Shown here: positions 8,603-16,646 of the stretch, piece by piece | How the letters are laid out: each line of letters starts with the position of its first letter | How positions within the stretch are numbered: position 1 is the first letter of the stretch | Origin: JACMNW01 sp963708425 | GTDB lineage: Bacteria; Pseudomonadota; Alphaproteobacteria; Rhodobacterales; Rhodobacteraceae | Direction: 5' to 3' | NCBI GenBank assembly: GCA_963708425.1 | Contig: OY970206.1 | Coordinates: 1,550,001 to 1,614,000 of the forward strand | Length of the DNA stretch: 64,000 nucleotides | Position numbers and translations under genes: made by a program | The notes under the pieces: model-generated | Databases searched by the model: none | Told to the model about the DNA's origin: nothing | Seen by the model: only the letters and a program-made list of their open reading frames with translations

Positions 8603-10387
8603 ATGAACGATAAGCCACCGCGGCTTAACCTGATCGGGCGTATTTTTGGCGACAGTCTGTTGTGGCGGCTGCTACGCGAAAGCCTCCCCGAGCATAAGGG
8701 CAAATACGCCGCCGCAATCGTGGCCATGATCTTTGTCGCGGCGACAACAGCGTTGTCTGCCTGGGTCATGGGCGAAATCATTGATTCCATGACGGACAGC
8801 CAGAACCGGGGTCGCGTGTACTGGGTCGCCGGCGGCGTGGCGTTGATTTTCTTTGCCAAAGGCATTGCAAGTTTTGCCCAGACCGTCCTGATGGCTCGGG
8901 CTGGCAACCGCATTGTGGCGCAAAAGCAATCGCTGCTGTTCCATCGGCTGCTCGGGCAGGGCATCTCTTTTTTCAACACGACGGAGTCGTCTAATCTGCT
9001 GCTGCGGGTGACGCAAAGTGCGCAGATGTCCAGAGCCGTGATTGACACCATCGTGACCGGGTTCATCCGCGATCTTCTGACCTTGGTTGGCTTGGTCGCC
9101 GTCATGTTCTACCAGCAGCCCGTTCTGTCGCTGGTAAGCCTTGTGGTGGGTCCGGCGGCCATTCTCGCGGTGCGCCAGTTGCTGCTGCGTGTGCGCTCGG
9201 TGATGGCGCAGGAAATGGCGGGCCTGGCCGAGATCATCCGCGTCGTGCAGGAAACCTCGACTGGCGCGCGGGTGATCAAGGCATTCGCGCTGGAAGAACT
9301 GATGCAGCAGCGGATGGATAACGCAGTGCGCGACGTGGAAAAGCGGGCCAACAAGATGGTCCGGTTGGAATCCGCGACATCGCCATTGATGGACACGCTG
9401 ACAGGGCTGGCCATTGCCGCCATCGTCGTGCTGAGCAGCGTGGAGTTGGGCGGCCAATCCGCCGGCACACCCGGCCAACTGATGTCCTTCGTCACCGCCT
9501 TCCTGATGGCCTACGAACCTGCAAAACGGCTGTCACGCATGCGCGTTTCCATCGAAGGCGGCATGGTCGGGGTTCGCATGATGTACGGGATGCTTGACCA
9601 ACCCCAGACGCTGACGGCAGCCGAAGACGCGCGCCCGTTGCTTGATGGGCCGGGTGAGGTAAGACTGGAAAAGGTTGCCTTCGGCTACACCGGCGGCACT
9701 TCGGTCATCAAGAATTTGTCGCTGACCTTCGAAGCCGGAAAGACCACGGCACTGGTCGGCCCGTCAGGCGGCGGCAAATCGACGATCCTGAACCTCATCC
9801 TGCGCCTTTATGACCCGACGGAAGGCGCGGTCCTGATTGATGGTCAGGATATCCGGGGTGCGACATTCCAGTCATTGCGCCAAAGGATCGCCTTTGTGGG
9901 GCAAGACACTTTTCTGTTTTCGAACACGGTCATGGGCAATCTGCGGCTCGCCCGGCCCGACGCGACGGATGAAGAGGTGGTCGAGGCGGCGCGCGTTGCG
10001 CATGCGCATGATTTCATCACACAACTTCCGAAAGGCTACCTCACCCCCATCGGCGAGAACGGTGCCTTTTTGTCTGGCGGGCAGCGCCAGCGTCTGTCAA
10101 TCGCCCGCGCCGTTCTGCGCCGCGCACCAATCCTGCTGTTGGACGAGGCCACCAGCGCCCTCGACAGCCAGTCCGAGACATTGGTCCGCGACGCCTTGGA
10201 ACGCATCAGTAGTGGCGTGACCACCATCGTCATCGCGCACCGCCTGACAACCATCATGAACGCCGACAAGATTTGCTATCTGGAGAACGGAACCGTCATT
10301 GAGCAAGGCACGCTGACCGATCTTCTATCCAAAGGCGGGCATTTCAGCAAACTCTATCAGGCACAGTTTCGCGGCAAAGCGGATTGA
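8603..10387 (+). CDS. MsbA-like ABC exporter, fused permease and ATPase
   Basis: A 594-residue half-transporter: an N-terminal six-helix permease domain (about 30-320; for example 'YAAAIVAMIFVAATTALSAWVMG' and 'AIAAIVVLSSVELGG') followed by an ABC ATPase. The Walker A 'GPSGGGKST' lies near residue 387, the signature 'LSGGQRQRLSIARA' near 490, and the Walker B 'ILLLDEATSALD' near 510, with the switch histidine in 'IVIAHRLTTI'. It should work as a homodimer in the inner membrane, exporting a lipid or lipid-linked substrate; near a glycan cluster, lipid A or a lipid-linked sugar is plausible. ATG 8603 follows a GGACCAG stretch. Its stop codon sits at the left edge of an IS3 relic, so the native C-terminus or downstream genes may have been altered. 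Confidence 0.85.
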   Translation: MNDKPPRLNLIGRIFGDSLLWRLLRESLPEHKGKYAAAIVAMIFVAATTALSAWVMGEIIDSMTDSQNRGRVYWVAGGVALIFFAKGIASFAQTVLMARAGNRIVAQKQSLLFHRLLGQGISFFNTTESSNLLLRVTQSAQMSRAVIDTIVTGFIRDLLTLVGLVAVMFYQQPVLSLVSLVVGPAAILAVRQLLLRVRSVMAQEMAGLAEIIRVVQETSTGARVIKAFALEELMQQRMDNAVRDVEKRANKMVRLESATSPLMDTLTGLAIAAIVVLSSVELGGQSAGTPGQLMSFVTAFLMAYEPAKRLSRMRVSIEGGMVGVRMMYGMLDQPQTLTAAEDARPLLDGPGEVRLEKVAFGYTGGTSVIKNLSLTFEAGKTTALVGPSGGGKSTILNLILRLYDPTEGAVLIDGQDIRGATFQSLRQRIAFVGQDTFLFSNTVMGNLRLARPDATDEEVVEAARVAHAHDFITQLPKGYLTPIGENGAFLSGGQRQRLSIARAVLRRAPILLLDEATSALDSQSETLVRDALERISSGVTTIVIAHRLTTIMNADKICYLENGTVIEQGTLTDLLSKGGHFSKLYQAQFRGKAD

Positions 10388-10650
10388 AAGATCAGCAGTG
10401 TTTAGGGTTCACCGTCAGTGGCGAGGTTGAAGAGCACGAGGGCGGGATTTCCGTCGCTGATCTGTGCCGCAAGCACGGCGTCAGCGATGCGACCGTCTAC
10501 AAGTGGAAGGCCAAATATGGCGGCATGGATGTCAGTGAGGCGAAGCGGCTGAAGGGCTTGGAGGGCGAGAATGCGCGTCTGAAACGTCTTTTGGCCGACG
10601 CGATACTCGACAATGCGGCGCTGAAGGATCTCTTGGGAAAAAAGTGGTGA
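10384..10650 (+). pseudogene. IS3-family OrfA (helix-turn-helix) with damaged N-terminus
   Basis: From about codon 16 it matches IS407-group OrfA: 'EEHEGGISVADLCRKHGVS' and 'ATVYKWKAKYGGMDVSEAKR', then a leucine-zipper-like 'LKGLEGENARLKRLLADAIL'. The usual first 15 residues of the family are replaced by unrelated sequence and the only starts available are a TTG overlapping the exporter stop or internal codons. OrfA normally binds the element ends and is made separately or as an OrfAB frameshift fusion; the OrfB start overlaps its end at 10644. Confidence 0.75.
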
Positions 10651-10942
10651 CGCCCGCCGGAAAGCGGCAAGCGGTCGCGCATCTGGTGGCTGGCCACGGG
10701 ATGAGTGAGCGGCGGGCGTGTCGAGTGATTGATTGTTGCCGGATGACCATGCGCTACGAGGCTGTCCGGCAGGACGATCCCGTTTTGCGGGAGCGGCTGA
10801 AGGAACTGGCGCGGGTGCGTCGAAGGTTTGGCTCCCGGCGGCTGCATGTGTTCCTGCGGCGCGAGGGCCATGAGGTCAATCACAAGCGCCTGTTCCGCAT
10901 CTACCGCGAGGAAAACCTAAATGTGCGCCGCCGGCGCGTCTT

Positions 10943-11035
10943 GCCTGGGACGGCAATCAGCACCTCGTGCCGGTGTTTGGAAATGTCGATGCCTACCAGA
11001 ACACGGGCATCCGAAGTATGATCAACCTTGGCCAT
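10943..11035 (-). pseudogene. N-terminal fragment of an IS110-family transposase
   Basis: On the minus strand an ATG at 11035 opens a frame that begins MAKVDHTSDARVLVGIDISK and continues as HRHEVLIAVPGK, the RuvC-like N-terminus of IS110 transposases with the first catalytic aspartate in GIDISK. After about 30 codons it merges into IS3 OrfB at an arginine-rich stretch (10924-10942) that both genes can share, so the join is at or near that short common sequence. Confidence 0.8.
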
Positions 11036-11089
11036 GGCCGGTCTCCTCTGTGGTGTGGTTCGCAAAACCACCATAGAGACCCGAGACCC

Positions 11090-11140
11090 GGTTATGGCCG
11101 CCAGCTGCGCGATTTAAGGGCTGCGCAGGCGGCCATAACC
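11090..11140. repeat. 13-base perfect inverted repeat upstream of the IS110 fragment
   Basis: GGTTATGGCCGCC at 11090-11102 is matched by its exact reverse complement at 11128-11140, with 25 bases between. It lies in the non-coding end upstream of the reversed IS110 transposase start. In IS110-group elements this end encodes the structured bridge RNA, so the hairpin may be a remnant of that RNA or of the element end. Confidence 0.6.
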
Positions 11141-11552
11141 TTCAACGGCGCTTCATTCCCAACATGCTATGGGACCGAGTTCACTTCCAACGCGATCCTG
11201 ACCTTCGCCAACGACCGCAAGATCGACTGGCATTACATCGCGCCGGGAAAGCCGACACAGAATGCCTTCATCGAAAGCTTCAGCGGCCGCCTACGGGACG
11301 AACTCCTGAACGAAACCCTGTTCCCGTCCCTGCACTATGCCCGCGCCACGCTGGCCGCCTGGCGCAAGGACTACAATACAGAACGACCCCACTCCCGCCT
11401 CGACTGGCAGACGCCCGCCGCGTTCGCCCAGACCTTCGCCCCGCAACGGGGCCCGACACTGCGCAACCCGCAAAGCTCCGCGCCAGCCCCCGTTGCCCAA
11501 CCCGCCCAAACAGGCAAAACCGAAACCAGTAGGTAACCATCCGGCTTAGGCC

Positions 11553-12478
11553 ATGGTTACGCGGCTTTGGCGGTTAGGTTGCGTTTCCAGTTCTAGGGTA
11601 GGAGATCGGGCAGCCGTGAGAGAGGCGTGTCGGGTAAGCGATGGGCCGAACGGCGCCCGGGGCGGCGGTCCGCTGATTGGTGGGGTGAAGTCGGCGGCAT
11701 TCCCGGTTGGGATCGCTATCGGTGCAAGTTGGAACCCCGACCTCGCCGGCGAGATCGGCCGTGCCATCGGGCAAGAAGTCAAGACCAAGGGCGCGCATGT
11801 GTCGCTCGCCCCGACTGTCAATATCCAGCGCTCGGTCACCAACGGCCGCAACTTTGAGTGCTATTCCGAGGATCCGATCCTCACTGCGGTCCTTGCCCGT
11901 GAATACATCAAAGGTCTGCAAGGCGAGGGTGTCGCGGCCACGGTCAAACACTTCGTCGGCAATGAATCTGAAATTTGCCGGACGACGAACTCATCCAACA
12001 TTGATGAGCGGCCACTGCGCGAGGTCTACCTTATTCCCTTTGAAGTTGCGGTCAAAGAAGCCGGAACATGGGGGATCATGTCATCCTACAACAAGCTGAA
12101 TGGCACCTATACCGCTGAAAACCATTGGCTGTTGACCACGGTATTGCGCGAGGAATGGGGCTTTGACGGTCTTGTCATGTCGGACTGGTTCGGCAGCCGC
12201 TCGACCGAACCGACGATAGCGGCCGGGCTTGATCTGGAAATGCCAGGTCCAACCCGCGATCGCGGCGCCGCACTGGTTCAGGCCGTCCGCGATGGCCGTG
12301 TCAGTCCCGAAGCGGTGCGCGGTTGCGCCAGGAATGTGCTGCGCCTGAAGCAACGGACCAACAGTTTGGGCGATTTCAGCGCGGCCAACGAGGGCGCAGA
12401 GGATCGCCCTGAACATCGCGCGCTTATTCGTCGGGCTGGTGCAGAAGGCATGGTTCTGTTGAAGAATGACGGAACCTG
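11553..12478 (+). pseudogene. Glycoside hydrolase family 3 (beta-glucosidase-like) fragment, cut at both ends
   Basis: The frame carries the N-terminal TIM-barrel domain of GH3: 'VSDGPNGARGGG', 'APTVNIQRSVTNGRNFECYS', 'TVKHFVGNESE', 'GIMSSYNKLNGTY' and the nucleophile motif 'GLVMSDWFGS' with its aspartate intact. The residues usually before 'VSDGPNGARG' (several dozen) are missing because the IS3 relic lies there. The homology stops at 'GMVLLKNDGT', just where the family continues to the second domain, and the sequence changes abruptly to phage capsid coding. About half of a normal GH3 protein is gone, so no active enzyme is expected. It marks what this locus was before the insertions. Confidence 0.85.
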
Positions 12479-12925
12479 TTGGGCGAGTCGATGATCAGCG
12501 TCTACGCGCTGGTCAGCCCAGAGTTTTTCGACAAGCTGATCGGCCATGCGCTGACGCAGGAGGCCTACAAGTTCTACTCCGCCACGGGCGCGCAGCCCTT
12601 GCGCCAGGATGTGCGGCGGTCCTTCCCCTTCGCGGGCATCCTGTTCGAGGAATACCGGGGCACCGTCACCCTCTCCACCGGCGTGGCAGAACGGCTGATC
12701 CCGGCTGGCGAGGGCATCGCGTTCCCGATCGGCACCATCGACACCTTCACCACCTACGGCGGCCCGGCCAACCAGATCAGCCTCGCCAACACCATCGGCC
12801 TGCCGCTCTATGCCCGCCAGCTGATGGACGATAAGGACCGCTGGATCAACATCCTGACCGAGGCGTCGATCCTGCCGGTGAACAAGCGGCCGCGCACCGC
12901 GATCCGCCTCTTCAGTTCCAACTGA
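12475..12925 (+). pseudogene. Phage major capsid protein (lambda gpE-like), 3' part only
   Basis: The frame encodes the C-terminal half of a major capsid protein E: 'VSPEFFDKLIGHALTQEAY', 'DVRRSFPFAGILFEEYRG', 'AERLIPAGEGIAFPIGT' and 'YARQLMDDKDRWINILTEAS', ending at 12925. Homology begins at about 12475, directly at the GH3 breakpoint. Family members are roughly 330-350 residues; only about 148 are present. A start at 12479 (TTG) or 12491 (ATG) could still give a short protein, but it lacks the N-terminal arm and half the fold and cannot build a shell. The fragment dates the loss of the head genes to a deletion or recombination between this gene and the GH3 gene. Confidence 0.82.
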
Positions 12926-12939
12926 TCGGGACCAGAGGT

Positions 12940-13254
12940 ATGAACGCCTTCGCCACCGCCATGAATGTGATCTTTGCGGACGCCAACATGGCGGTGGATG
13001 CCATCTGGTTCGTGGGCGGAACCGGCCCGGGCGTTGCCGTCCGGGTCATCCGCAAATCTCCGGACGAAGTCACGCCCTTCGGCGCTGGGCGCATCCTGTC
13101 AGAAATCACCATGCTGGATGCCCGTATCGTCGACATGCCGACCCCGGAGCCGGGCGATCTGATCCGGATCGGGCTGGAGGACTTCATCCTTCAAGGCGAA
13201 CCCAAACTCGACCGCGAACGCCTGATCTGGACGCTGAACACGAGGAAGCCATGA
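12940..13254 (+). CDS. Phage head-tail joining protein
   Basis: A 104-residue protein directly after the capsid gene. Its short beta-rich sequence, with 'VAVRVIRKSPDEVTPFGAG' in the middle and the closing 'EPGDLIRIGLEDFILQGEPKLD', resembles the small connector proteins found after gpE-type capsids (gpFII or Gifsy-2-like). Such proteins form a ring between portal and tail. AGAGGT lies a few bases before ATG 12940, and its stop overlaps the next start (ATGA at 13251-13254). With no portal gene in the window, its original partner is missing. Confidence 0.62.
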   Translation: MNAFATAMNVIFADANMAVDAIWFVGGTGPGVAVRVIRKSPDEVTPFGAGRILSEITMLDARIVDMPTPEPGDLIRIGLEDFILQGEPKLDRERLIWTLNTRKP

Positions 13255-13883
13255 AACTGAACATCCGCTTCAGCCCTGACCTCGTGGCCTTGATGCGCGC
13301 CGAGGTTGCGGCGGGCCAGAAAGCGGTGTCGACCACGATGACCGAAGCCGGTGCCAGTCTAAAATCCGCCTGGCGAGGGCAGATCACCGGCGCAGGCCTC
13401 GGCCAGCGGCTGGCCAACACCATTCGGTCGCAGACATATCCGAAGGGCCGCAATAGCCTGGACGCGGCCGCACTGGTCTGGTCAAACGCACCGGTTATCA
13501 TTGGCGCGCACGACACTGGGCCATTGATCCGTTCGGGCAATGGTTTCTGGCTGACGATCCCGCTACCTGCCGCTGGCAAGGCGCTGGGCGGTAAGCGCAT
13601 CACGCCGGGCATGTGGGAGCAAAAGACCGGGCTGCGCCTGCGCTTTGTCTATCGCAGCCGGGGCCCAAGCCTCCTTGTCGCCGATGCCGTTCGGCTGAAC
13701 ACGCGCGGTCAAGCGGCCGTCTCCAAGTCGAAAACCGGGCGCGGGCAGGTCACCGCGCCGATCTTCCTGCTGGTGCGGCAGGTCAAACTGCCCAAACGGC
13801 TGGATCTGATGCGAGATGCCGAACGGGCGCAGGCGGCCATTCCGGGCAGCATCGTGCGCAATTGGGTCGAGGACCATCTCTGA
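13251..13883 (+). CDS. Phage tail-completion/minor protein, DUF6441-like
   Basis: A 210-residue protein in the slot between joining protein and tail terminator, where siphophages often have a tail-completion (gpZ or HK97 gp10-like) protein. The N-terminus 'FSPDLVALMRAEVAAGQK' leads into helix, then 'ALVWSNAPVIIGAHDTGPLIR' and 'MWEQKTGLRLRFVYRSRG' and 'FLLVRQVKLPKRLDLM', which fits what I recall of DUF6441. It overlaps both neighbours by one to four bases. I am sure it belongs to the tail operon; the precise structural role is inferred from position. Confidence 0.6.
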   Translation: MKLNIRFSPDLVALMRAEVAAGQKAVSTTMTEAGASLKSAWRGQITGAGLGQRLANTIRSQTYPKGRNSLDAAALVWSNAPVIIGAHDTGPLIRSGNGFWLTIPLPAAGKALGGKRITPGMWEQKTGLRLRFVYRSRGPSLLVADAVRLNTRGQAAVSKSKTGRGQVTAPIFLLVRQVKLPKRLDLMRDAERAQAAIPGSIVRNWVEDHL

Positions 13884-14305
13884 TGCCCAGCAAACGCGAA
13901 CTGGTACTGGCTGCTCTTCACGCGCGGTTGCAGATCCTTGCCGCCCCGGTGCTGCGCGGGGAAGTACTGCCCGAGCGCATTCCAACCACGGGCCTGATCA
14001 TTTTGCGCGACGGCAAGCCGGGCGAGCCGGAGGTGACGTTGTCGCCGCTGACCTATTTCTACGAGCACCGGGCTGAACTGGAGGTGGTGATCCAAGCTGG
14101 CACTGGTCGCGACGCCCTGTTTGATTCGCTAACCGCGTCTATCGGCGCGGCGCTGGCCACCGATCGCTCGCTGGGAGGGTTGTGCGATTGGGTCGAGGCC
14201 GAAGCGCCCGAGCCGGTCGATCTGCCGATTGAAGGCGCAGCGACATTGAAGGCGGCTGTGATCGTCATCGTGCTTCACTACGCCACACCCGACCCACTCA
14301 CCTGA
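13883..14305 (+). CDS. Phage tail terminator-like protein
   Basis: A 140-residue protein starting at ATG 13883, overlapping the previous stop (TGATG). It has an N-terminal helix 'KRELVLAALHARLQILA', a strand pair 'GLIILRDGKPGEPEVTLSP', and 'ELEVVIQAGTGRDALFDSL', a pattern of the tail terminator family (gpU or HK97 gp10 neighbours), which caps the tail tube. Its place just before the tail tube gene supports this. An upstream in-frame extension exists, but it would lie wholly over the preceding gene and lacks a ribosome-binding site. Confidence 0.6.
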   Translation: MPSKRELVLAALHARLQILAAPVLRGEVLPERIPTTGLIILRDGKPGEPEVTLSPLTYFYEHRAELEVVIQAGTGRDALFDSLTASIGAALATDRSLGGLCDWVEAEAPEPVDLPIEGAATLKAAVIVIVLHYATPDPLT

Positions 14306-14329
14306 TTTCCCTCACAAAAGGACACTGAC

Positions 14330-15601
14330 ATGGCACGCGCACAAGGAGCGCGGGCGCAGATGGCGCTTGCGTTCGAGACAGTCTACGGCACCCCACCCGG
14401 GGCCGGATTTACCCAGATGCCCTTCATCACCAGCTCGTTGGCGGCAGAACAGCCGCTGCTGGCATCCGAGTTGCTGGGCTATGGCCGCGATCCCCGCGCG
14501 CCGTTGCTGGATGCAATCACCACAGATGGCGACGTCGAGGTGCCGATTGATGCAGCGGGCGTCGGCTTCTGGCTGAAGGCGGCATTCGGGGCACCGACGA
14601 CGGCAGGCACAGTCGCGGCGACCGGCTCGATCACCTTTTCGGCCCAGCCCGCCGTCAACGCGACGGTCACGATCAACGGCACGGCCTTCACCTTCGTGGC
14701 CTCCGGGGCTGTCGGCAACCAGGTAAATATCGGGGCCAACCTGGCGGCGACCTTGACGGCACTTGCCGTAGTTTTGAATGCCAGCGTCGTCGCCGGAGTG
14801 GCGCTCGCGACCTACACCGGCACGGCAACCGCCCTGAACATCGCATTTGACGTGCTCGGCAGCACCGGGAACACCTTCACGCTGGCGGCGTCGATTGCCC
14901 CCGCCTCCAACGGCACGGTATCGGCCATGACCCTGACAGGCGGTTTGAACGCCCACACCTTCCTGTCGGGCAGTTGGACCCTGCCCAGCATGTCCGTCGA
15001 AGTCGCCATGCCCGAAGTGCCGCGCTTTGCCATGTATTCTGGCTGTGTGCTGGACTCGCTATCATGGCAAATGGAACGCTCGGGGTTGCTCGGTGCCAAA
15101 GCCATGCTTGTGGCGCAGGGCGAGACCATCGCGGGTGCGACAGCCGCCGGAACACTGGCCGGGATTGCCCTCAAACGGTTCGGCCATTTCAACGGGACAA
15201 TCAAGCGTGACGGGGTGGCGCTGGGCAACATCGTCTCGGCCGATGTCACCTATGCCAACAATCTGGATCGGATCGAGACAATCCGCTCCGATGCCAAGAT
15301 CGATGGTGCCGACCCGACGATCGCGGCGCTGACCGGCAAGATCGATGTGCGCTTTGCCGACACGACGCTCTTGACCCAAGCCATAAACGGCACGGCGGCA
15401 GCGCTGGAGTTTTCCTATGTTCTGCCGAGCGGCGAAAGCCTGACCCTCACTGCCCATGCGGTCTATCTGCCGCGCCCGCGCATCGAGATCAAAGGCCCAA
15501 AAGGCGTGCAAGCGTCCTTTGATTGGCAAGCCGCTCTGGCCACCAGCCCAGCGCGGATGTGCACGGTGGTGCTGGTCAACAACTTGGCAGGTTACCCATG
15601 A
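14330..15601 (+). CDS. Phage tail tube (major tail) protein with Ig-like insertion
   Basis: This 423-residue protein begins 'MARAQGARAQMALAFETVYG' and continues 'TPPGAGFTQMPF', the usual opening of tail tube proteins in this phage group. After 'DGDVEVPIDAAGVGFWLKAAFG' there is an insertion of about 100 residues (roughly 100-200) rich in Thr, Ala, Asn and Gly ('ITFSAQPAVNATVTINGTAF'), which looks like a small beta-sandwich of the Ig or BIG type displayed on the tail surface. The tube fold resumes with 'GSWTLPSMSVEVAMPEVPRF'. Its stop shares bases with the chaperone start (ATGA at 15598-15601). High copy number is expected because the protein stacks along the tape measure. Confidence 0.75.
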   Translation: MARAQGARAQMALAFETVYGTPPGAGFTQMPFITSSLAAEQPLLASELLGYGRDPRAPLLDAITTDGDVEVPIDAAGVGFWLKAAFGAPTTAGTVAATGSITFSAQPAVNATVTINGTAFTFVASGAVGNQVNIGANLAATLTALAVVLNASVVAGVALATYTGTATALNIAFDVLGSTGNTFTLAASIAPASNGTVSAMTLTGGLNAHTFLSGSWTLPSMSVEVAMPEVPRFAMYSGCVLDSLSWQMERSGLLGAKAMLVAQGETIAGATAAGTLAGIALKRFGHFNGTIKRDGVALGNIVSADVTYANNLDRIETIRSDAKIDGADPTIAALTGKIDVRFADTTLLTQAINGTAAALEFSYVLPSGESLTLTAHAVYLPRPRIEIKGPKGVQASFDWQAALATSPARMCTVVLVNNLAGYP

Positions 15602-16035
15602 TCCGGATCAATCTTTCGCCCGAGCCGCAATGGCTCGATCTCGGCCACGGCGTGCGGCTGCAGCTCCTGCCGCTGACCACGGCACTGATGGTCGCCACCC
15701 GCTCCGACCCTGCGGTGCAATCGCTGGACGCCGATTCTAGCAACGACAGTCGGGCGGCGGTGTTTGCCGCAGCCCTCGCCCGCCGCGCGGTCGTGGATTG
15801 GGAAGGTGTGGGCGACGAGAGCGGCACCGTCATCACAGTCAGCCCGGACGGCATCGACGCCCTGCTGTCGCTCTGGCCGATCTTCGAGGCGTTCAACTTG
15901 CTTTACGTAAGCCGCGGCATGCTGCTGGACGCGGAAAAAAACGGCTCTGCGCCCTCGCCGACTGGCACTTCAGCGGGGGCGACAGCTACTGCGAGGCCTG
16001 CCAAACGCAATGCCCGGACTGCCCAGCGCGGCTGA
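15598..16035 (+). CDS. Phage tail assembly chaperone, short form (gpG-like)
   Basis: A 145-residue product if translation stays in frame. The first 115 residues ('INLSPEPQWLDLGHGVRLQL' onward) are the chaperone domain shared with the long form; the last 30 after the slippery site are a low-complexity Ser, Thr, Ala, Arg tail. In lambda-like phages such a protein coats the tape measure before the tube is built. It begins at the ATGA overlap with the tail tube gene. Confidence 0.75.
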   Translation: MIRINLSPEPQWLDLGHGVRLQLLPLTTALMVATRSDPAVQSLDADSSNDSRAAVFAAALARRAVVDWEGVGDESGTVITVSPDGIDALLSLWPIFEAFNLLYVSRGMLLDAEKNGSAPSPTGTSAGATATARPAKRNARTAQRG

Positions 16036-16259
16036 ACCAGCCCCTCAGCCATGACGGCTGGCAGGTCTGGGATCTGGTTGGCCGTCTCGGCGGGCAGATG
16101 CGGGTGGCGGGCAAAGCCGTGCTCGGCTGGGACATGGGCGCGGCGCTGGCCCTCGCCCATGTGCTGGGCCTGAATCCAATGGTGGTGGCGGAACTGTTGC
16201 CAGAACTGGAGGCAGTGATGGTCCGCCGCATCAACGAAAAGATCGCAGCAGCAGACTGA
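15598..16259 (+). CDS. Phage tail assembly chaperone, long frameshift form (gpGT-like)
   Basis: A -1 shift at A-AAA-AAC (15936-15942) joins the chaperone frame to a second frame running to 16259, giving about 220 residues. The second frame has no sensible start of its own and encodes 'RLCALADWHFSGGDSYCEAC' with a CxxC...CxxC cluster, then 'GWQVWDLVGRLGGQMRVAGK' and a helix to the end. This C-terminal part resembles the DUF7697-type proteins next to such chaperones. It corresponds to the T domain that recruits tail tube protein in lambda. Coordinates given span both frames. Confidence 0.72.
15936..15980 (+). promoter_or_regulatory. Programmed -1 ribosomal frameshift signal
   Basis: The canonical slippery heptamer A-AAA-AAC is in the zero frame at 15936-15942. 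Eight bases downstream GCCCTCGC (15951-15958) can pair with GCGGGGGC (15973-15980), an 8-bp stem with one U-G pair and a 14-base loop. Heptamer, spacer and stem are all as in known phage and IS frameshift signals. Confidence 0.8.
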
Positions 16260-16265
16260 TGGCGT

Positions 16266-16646
16266 TCAGGCGCTGGCTTTGCCGATCAGGGTTACGCCGG
16301 GAAGTCCTTCAAAATGCGCATCGCAGGTCAGCAGAGTTGCGCCGCGCAAGTGGGCAGTTGCAAAGATGATGGCATCGGCGGTGGCAAGCTTGTGGGCGCG
16401 GCAAGCCTCCGCCGCCGCCAAGGCAATCTCGGTGTCCAGAGGGATGACCTGACAAACTTGGGTGAAGGCGATCACCTGATCCGCCTTGTCCTCACCAAGT
16501 TCGCGCGTCAGCCACTTCGCAAGCTCAAGCTGCACCATGGTCGGCACCAGCCAGTCGGATTGTTCAGGCATATGCCCGCTCAGCTTTTCACCGGTCGGTG
16601 AGCCTGTCAGCCATTCGATCCAGGCCGAGGTATCGACCAACACCAT
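16266..16646 (-). CDS. VapC-family PIN-domain toxin (RNase)
   Basis: A 126-residue PIN protein: 'VDTSAWIEWLTG' gives the first acidic residue, 'VQLELAKWL' the second (E), 'HKLATADAIIFATAHLRG' the third (D) and 'LLTCDAHFEGLPGV' the fourth (D). All four metal-binding positions of a VapC ribonuclease are present. VapC toxins cut tRNA or rRNA. It lies on the strand opposite to the tail operon, immediately after the chaperone long form, and its start shares a base with the antitoxin stop, so the two are translated together. A toxin-antitoxin pair between chaperone and tape measure is not part of standard tail modules and is probably an added 'moron' cassette. Confidence 0.88.
   Translation of the reverse strand: MVLVDTSAWIEWLTGSPTGEKLSGHMPEQSDWLVPTMVQLELAKWLTRELGEDKADQVIAFTQVCQVIPLDTEIALAAAEACRAHKLATADAIIFATAHLRGATLLTCDAHFEGLPGVTLIGKASA

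Larger units (their letters stand above)
10644..11536 (+). pseudogene. IS3-family OrfB (DDE integrase), split by a foreign insert
   Basis: The first part (10644-10937) has the OrfB N-terminal region: 'VAGHGMSERRACRVI' and the HTH_21 segment 'VRRRFGSRRLHVFLRREGHE'. The last part (about 11150-11536) has 'GTEFTSNAILTFANDRKID' and 'NAFIESFSGRLRDELLNET', the final glutamate region of the DDE site, and the closing 'YNTERPHSRLDWQTPAAFA'. The stretch between, where the first catalytic Asp should lie, is instead the reversed start of an IS110 transposase plus its upstream non-coding end. The two parts are in different frames, so no active transposase can be made. Confidence 0.8.
10384..11540 (+). mobile_element. 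IS3-family (IS407/IS51-like) element relic interrupted by an IS110 end
   Basis: An OrfA and OrfB pair of the IS3 family can be traced from the exporter stop codon to about 11540. The start of OrfA is scrambled and the middle of OrfB, including the first catalytic aspartate region, is replaced by about 200 bases of foreign sequence. It has abutted or cut the GH3 gene on its right. No clear terminal inverted repeats or target duplication are visible. Confidence 0.78.
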
